Of a DNA stretch of 10,874 nucleotides, positions 6,433 to 10,874 are shown in pieces. Below the pieces are notes generated by a model. That model was not told the DNA's origin, did not search any database, and saw only the letters and a list, made by a program, of their open reading frames with translations. Origin of the DNA: Deltaproteobacteria bacterium (GTDB lineage: Bacteria > Myxococcota_A > Polyangia > Haliangiales > Haliangiaceae); contig JACCYD010000058.1 in NCBI GenBank assembly GCA_013696695.1, forward strand, positions 1 to 10,874, read 5' to 3'. Every line of letters starts with the position of its first letter. Positions within the stretch are counted from its first letter, which is position 1. A program made the position numbers and the translations under genes.

Positions 6433-7500
6433 ATGACGACACTGAATATCCCCGCGCTGCTGCGCTTTGCCGTGTCGCAGAAGGCGTCCGACCTCCACCT
6501 CTCCGCGGGCGAGTCGCCGATGCTTCGCATCCATGGCGAGATGGTTCGCGTCGATTCGCCGGCGCTGACGAAGGAAGACGCCCACCGGCTGATCTTCGAC
6601 GTCATGAACGACAACCAGCGCCGCGTCTTTCAGGAAAAGCTCGAGTGCGACTTCGCGTTCGCGCTCGACGACACGCTGCGGTTTCGCGTCAACGCGTTCG
6701 TGCAGAACCGCGGCGAAGGCGCCGTGTTCCGGACGATTCCGACCAAGATCCCGAAGTTCGACGACCTCGGCCTGCCGGCCGTGCTGCGCAACATGTGCGA
6801 GGAAGAGAAGGGACTGTTCCTTGTCACCGGGCCGACGGGTAGTGGCAAGTCAACCACGCTCGCCGCGATGATCGACTACATCAACGAAACGACGGCCGGT
6901 CACATCCTCACGCTCGAGGATCCGATCGAGTTCGTGCACAAGCCGCAGCGCGCCCTGGTCAACCAGCGCGAGGTCGGCACGCAGACGCAATCGTTCAGCA
7001 ACGCGCTGCGCGCCGCGCTGCGCGAAGATCCGGACGTCATTCTGGTCGGCGAGCTTCGCGACCTCGAGACCATCTCGCTCGCGCTCACCGCGGCGGAGAC
7101 CGGCCACCTGGTGTTTGGCACGGTACACACGTCGAGCGCGCCGAAGACGGTCGATCGCCTCGTCGACGTGTTCCCGGCCTCGCAGCAGGCGCAAGTCCGG
7201 ACGATGCTCTCGGAGTCGCTGCTGGGCGTGTGCACGCAGATGCTGTTGCCGAAGGTCGGCGGCGGACGCTGCGCAGCGCTCGAGATCCTGATCGCGACGG
7301 CTGCAGTGCGAAACCTGATTCGCGAGAACAAGACCCACCAGATCCCGTCGGCGATGCAGGTCGGTGGCAAGGCGGGCATGGTCACGATGGAGGCTGCCGT
7401 GATGGATCTGATCAACAAGAAGCAGGTTTCGATCGAGGATGCGCGCTCGCGCATGCCCGACGTGATGGCCGCGATCGAGCGGCAGGCGGTGCAGCGATGA
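6433..7500 (+). CDS. pilT: Type IV pilus retraction ATPase PilT
   Basis: A 355-residue cytoplasmic hexameric ATPase of the GspE/PilT superfamily, of normal length for PilT. PilT depolymerises the pilus at the inner membrane base and so powers twitching motility. The N-terminal PAS-like domain begins with ALLRFAVSQKASDLHLSAG (8-26). Motor motifs are complete: Walker A GPTGSGKST (133-141, Lys139), Asp box LEDPIEF (161-167), Walker B DVILVGELRD (201-210, Glu207) and His box GHLVFGTVHTS (224-234, His225 and His232). The C-terminal AVRNLIRE (291-298), followed by KTHQIPSAMQVG, matches the AIRNLIRE signature that marks PilT and is needed for retraction. It lies between the duplicated-domain gene (zero spacing) and pilU (4-base overlap). 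Confidence 0.97.
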   Translation: MTTLNIPALLRFAVSQKASDLHLSAGESPMLRIHGEMVRVDSPALTKEDAHRLIFDVMNDNQRRVFQEKLECDFAFALDDTLRFRVNAFVQNRGEGAVFRTIPTKIPKFDDLGLPAVLRNMCEEEKGLFLVTGPTGSGKSTTLAAMIDYINETTAGHILTLEDPIEFVHKPQRALVNQREVGTQTQSFSNALRAALREDPDVILVGELRDLETISLALTAAETGHLVFGTVHTSSAPKTVDRLVDVFPASQQAQVRTMLSESLLGVCTQMLLPKVGGGRCAALEILIATAAVRNLIRENKTHQIPSAMQVGGKAGMVTMEAAVMDLINKKQVSIEDARSRMPDVMAAIERQAVQR

Positions 7501-8681
7501 CCGCCGGATGTGCGGAAGTCGAGCATTGGGATCCGACGATGCGGTCGTTGCTCGACCACATGGTCAAGGTCGACGCCTCGGATCTCTACATCACCGCCGG
7601 TAGCCCGCCGGTGTTCCGGATCGACGGCGTCGGCTACCCGGCGAAGGGCCAGCTCGACGGCGAGACGGTCGGCCTGATGGCGGACACCCTGCTGACGTCG
7701 GCGCAGCAAGCCGAGTTCGCGCACAAGCTCGAGATGAACCTCGCGCTCGCGAACGGCCCGGCGCGCTTCCGCGTCAACATGTTCCGGCAGCGCGGCGCGG
7801 TCGGCATGGTGATTCGCCTCGTGCGCACCAAGATCAAGACGCTCGCGGAGCTCGGCATGCCACCGGTGCTGTCGCAGATCATGCGGAGCAAGCGCGGCCT
7901 GATCCTGGTCGTCGGCGGGACCGGCAGCGGCAAGTCGACCACGCTCGCGGGCATGATCGACGATCGCAATCGCAACGCCACCGGTCACATCGTCACGATC
8001 GAGGATCCCGTCGAGTTCGTGCACGAGCACCAGCAGTGCATCGTCACGCAGCGCGAGGTCGGCATCGACACCCTGTCGTACAAGGACGCGCTCAAGAACA
8101 CGCTGCGCCAGGCACCGGACGTGATCCTGATCGGCGAGATTCGCGACGCGCAGACGATGGAATCGGCGATCGAGTTCGCGGAGACCGGCCACCTGTGTCT
8201 CGCCACGCTGCACGCCAACAACGCGAACCAGGCGATCGAGCGCGTGCTCAACTTCTTCCCGCACGAGCGCCAGCACGAGATCAAGCTGCAGCTCTCACTC
8301 AACCTGCGCGCGATCGTCTCTCAGCGCCTGGTGCCGTCGGTGAATAACGGCCGCGCGGCCGCGCTCGAGATCCTGCTCGACACGCCGCGAATCAAGGATC
8401 TCGTCAAGAAGGGCGAGATCGAATCGATCAAGGACGCGATGGAGCAGGGCACGAACGAGGGCTGCTGCAGCTTCGATCAGGCACTGTTCGACCTCGTCAC
8501 GCTCGGTCGGATCGACGAGAGCGAAGCACTCAAGGCCGCCGACAGCCCGAACAACCTGCGCCTGCAGATCGATCGCTACCGCCGAACGGGCGGGCAACCG
8601 GCCGACGAACCGCAGCTCAAGCTGGTGAGCACCAAGCCGGTGCAGCGACCGATGCCGATGCCGAAGCAGGCGGCGCGATAG
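7497..8681 (+). CDS. pilU: PilU, accessory type IV pilus retraction ATPase
   Basis: A 394-residue PilT paralogue closest to PilU of Pseudomonas. Diagnostic stretches are KVDASDLYITAGSPP (24-38), TGHIVTIEDPVEFVHEHQ (162-179), CIVTQREVGIDTLSY (181-195), ALKNTLRQAPDVILIGEIRD (198-217), HLCLATLHANNANQAIER (232-249) and ADSPNNLRL (348-356). Walker A is GGTGSGKST (140-148, Lys146), the Walker B Glu is 214 and the His-box residues are His232 and His239, so it should hydrolyse ATP. PilU usually works with PilT to add force rather than replacing it. The PilT-type AIRNLIRE is absent; the corresponding region reads TPRIKDLVKKGEIE (296-309). The tail (about 362-394) is a Pro/Met/Gln-rich extension beyond the usual PilU end. 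The start overlaps the pilT stop as ATGA; an ATG at 7539 (MRSLLDHMV) is an alternative that would match shorter PilU proteins. Confidence 0.95.
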   Translation: MTAGCAEVEHWDPTMRSLLDHMVKVDASDLYITAGSPPVFRIDGVGYPAKGQLDGETVGLMADTLLTSAQQAEFAHKLEMNLALANGPARFRVNMFRQRGAVGMVIRLVRTKIKTLAELGMPPVLSQIMRSKRGLILVVGGTGSGKSTTLAGMIDDRNRNATGHIVTIEDPVEFVHEHQQCIVTQREVGIDTLSYKDALKNTLRQAPDVILIGEIRDAQTMESAIEFAETGHLCLATLHANNANQAIERVLNFFPHERQHEIKLQLSLNLRAIVSQRLVPSVNNGRAAALEILLDTPRIKDLVKKGEIESIKDAMEQGTNEGCCSFDQALFDLVTLGRIDESEALKAADSPNNLRLQIDRYRRTGGQPADEPQLKLVSTKPVQRPMPMPKQAAR

Positions 8682-8686
8682 TCGCG
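8674..8686. other. Short perfect hairpin at the pilU stop codon
   Basis: CGCGA, then TAG, then TCGCG: a 5-base stem with the pilU stop codon as the loop, placed where pilU and the convergent lipoprotein gene meet. No run of T follows on either strand, so it does not meet the usual standard for an intrinsic terminator, and in this GC-rich sequence it could be chance. Confidence 0.2.
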
Positions 8687-8689
8687 TGA

Positions 8690-9973
8690 TCAGTCAAGGC
8701 CAGGCGACGGTGGCGTGAACAGCTCGATCAGGTCGTTCGCGGGCTCACCACCGACGATCGCGATCTGGTTGTTCGGCATCGCGTGGGCGGTGGCACCCGC
8801 GCGGGCGAAGCAGGGCACGGTGGTGACGAGGGCTAACGTCGCGAGGTCGATGATGTCGGCGCTGGGGATCGCGACGCCGGCGTCGTCGGTGCCGCCCGCG
8901 ACCACGAGGTGGCGGGAGGTGGCGGCGACCGCGGGGCGGCGTCGCACCGTGCTCTGGAGATCGAGGAACATGCCGGGGTCGTCGAGGGTCCGGGCCGACA
9001 CGAACGCGATCTCGGTAGTGCCGCGGAAGCTCGGGAATACGACAAAGGAATCGCCGACTGCCGCCGCGACCACGTCGGGTTCGGTCCCGAACCGGAGCTC
9101 CTCGATCGTGTTGTCGCGGAGGCGCAGGATCGGTTCTCCCCCGAACACGGCGGTCGGCACGCCGTCGATGACAATTCCCGCGCCGGCTAGCAGCGTGGGA
9201 ACGTCGGTGCGCGCGGTCGCGGTGCCGAACGTCAGATCGATCGGTGGGGTCCCAGTGATCACGAAGCGCTCGGGCTCGATCGCCACGGCCATCGCGCCCG
9301 CGCGTGCGAGATCGACCTGATCCGGCTGCAGCGCGTACGAGCCGTTCGGCGGCACGTTGGTGTCGAACCGCCACAGCGAGCCGGTCGGCGCGCCATCGCT
9401 GCCGAGCCCGCCGAACAGGTAGATCGTGTTGTTGGAGCCGGTCGCGAGCGTCTGGAACGTGCGTGGCGCCGGCATCTCCTTGCCGGCGAGCAGCGAGTGA
9501 TCGAAGGCGTTGTAGATGAAGATCGAGTCGCTGCGCGTGCCGTCGGTGGCCTCGCCACCCGCCAGCGCGAAGCCGAACGTCAGCGGTGTGCTCGCGACCC
9601 CGATCCGCTCGGCGGGAAGGCGCGTCGGTGCGAGCGCGATCGTGAGCGGTGCCGCGATGTAGATGACGATGCGCGCGCTGATCGCGGACACCGCGAACGG
9701 CGGCGATTCGCCGGTTGCGATCACCGCGTCGGAGGCATCGAAGCCCTCGACGATCAGCGTGCCGGCCGTGCCGGTGGCCTCGACATCGAGGGTCACATCG
9801 AAGCCGCTCGCGGTGCGGGGCGCGTCGACGATGGTCAACGGATCGGTGAGCGTGACGCGGAGGCGATCGACGCCGTCGAGCACAGCCGAGCCCGGCGCCG
9901 TCACGAGCTCGAGCTGGATCGTGCCGGTCTCTCCCGAGCAGGCGACGAGCAGGGTGGGTAACAGCCACTTCAT
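8690..9973 (-). CDS. Kelch-like beta-propeller lipoprotein
   Basis: With the ATG at 9973 the product is 427 residues and starts MKWLLPTLLVACSGE, a short lipoprotein signal with lipobox LVAC and lipidated Cys12. Residues about 17-115 look like a beta-sandwich domain (IQLELVTAPGSAVLDGVDRL...), seen ahead of propellers in similar deltaproteobacterial lipoproteins. From about 130 there are Kelch/galactose-oxidase-like blades: a blade with TGSNNTIYLFGGLGSDG followed by SLWRFD, one with SRHLVVAGGTDDAG followed by SADIIDL, and a last one with NNQIAIVGGEPANDLIELF. Their diglycine followed by an aromatic or aliphatic strand is typical of Kelch; several blades are degenerate. No catalytic residues are apparent, so a binding or scaffold role at the outer membrane is most likely. 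An upstream in-frame start (10045) would bury the lipoprotein signal and overlap proC, so it is rejected. It lies 68 bases downstream of proC on the same strand and converges on pilU with 8 bases between stops. Confidence 0.83.
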   Translation of the reverse strand: MKWLLPTLLVACSGETGTIQLELVTAPGSAVLDGVDRLRVTLTDPLTIVDAPRTASGFDVTLDVEATGTAGTLIVEGFDASDAVIATGESPPFAVSAISARIVIYIAAPLTIALAPTRLPAERIGVASTPLTFGFALAGGEATDGTRSDSIFIYNAFDHSLLAGKEMPAPRTFQTLATGSNNTIYLFGGLGSDGAPTGSLWRFDTNVPPNGSYALQPDQVDLARAGAMAVAIEPERFVITGTPPIDLTFGTATARTDVPTLLAGAGIVIDGVPTAVFGGEPILRLRDNTIEELRFGTEPDVVAAAVGDSFVVFPSFRGTTEIAFVSARTLDDPGMFLDLQSTVRRRPAVAATSRHLVVAGGTDDAGVAIPSADIIDLATLALVTTVPCFARAGATAHAMPNNQIAIVGGEPANDLIELFTPPSPGLD

Positions 9974-10041
9974 GGGATCAAGGCCTCGAGCTGCGCCTCG
10001 GTCGCGCCGGACACTCGCAGTGTCTTGCGGCGCGAGGTCTG

Positions 10042-10869
<828 letters not shown>

Positions 10870-10874
10870 GAGAA

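Noticed and set aside
6900..8276. Minus-strand open frame of 458 codons antisense to pilT and pilU
   Set aside because: It is fully contained opposite two genes with complete ATPase motifs, and its sequence is antisense-like with no domain.
6433..8681. pilT and pilU as a recent tandem duplication
   Set aside because: They match the distinct PilT and PilU subfamilies (AIRNLIRE-type motif only in the first, PilU-specific stretches in the second), so the duplication is ancient and shared with other bacteria.

Overview
The window is high-GC, tightly packed bacterial chromosome. It most resembles a member of the Myxococcota (Kofleriaceae/Haliangium-like or a related deltaproteobacterial lineage). 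The grounds are the strong third-position GC, two predicted lipoproteins carrying beta-propellers, a VIT/von Willebrand A protein ending in an AgmX/PglI-type C-terminal domain (a domain known mainly from myxobacteria), a sulfatase-modifying-factor-like protein, and a pilT-pilU pair. The lineage is an inference from gene content; there is no rRNA or tRNA to test it. I see no mobile element, CRISPR array, integrase or phage gene.

Layout. Bases 1-72 are the last codons of an unidentified plus-strand gene. Next comes a minus-strand two-gene unit (4044 down to 73): a secreted VIT-vWA-AgmX/PglI protein, interrupted by an apparent frameshift near 2420, followed with a 4-base ATGA overlap and a good Shine-Dalgarno by a PQQ-repeat beta-propeller lipoprotein. 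A 152-base divergent spacer holding an inverted repeat separates this unit from a plus-strand gene (4197-5465). That gene encodes a membrane-anchored formylglycine-generating-enzyme-like protein that lacks the catalytic cysteines. It converges, with overlapping stop codons, on an OsmC peroxidase gene (5902-5462, minus).

From 5974 a plus-strand operon starts: a small unrecognised protein that looks like two copies of one beta-barrel-like domain, then pilT, then pilU. All three are joined by zero-spacing or overlapping start/stop codons. This is the motor-ATPase module for type IV pilus retraction; PilT is the main retraction ATPase and PilU its accessory. Convergent to it are a Kelch-like lipoprotein gene (9973-8690, minus) and, upstream of that on the same strand, proC (10869-10042), which makes pyrroline-5-carboxylate reductase for proline synthesis.

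How the parts work together. The pil genes form one clear functional unit. The VIT-vWA-AgmX protein and the PQQ lipoprotein are translationally coupled and probably act together at the cell envelope, but what they do is unknown. OsmC (peroxide detoxification) and ProC (proline synthesis) look like independent housekeeping genes. The parts most worth following up are the VIT-vWA-AgmX/PQQ pair with its frameshift, the duplicated-domain protein ahead of pilT, and the cysteine-less FGE-like membrane protein.
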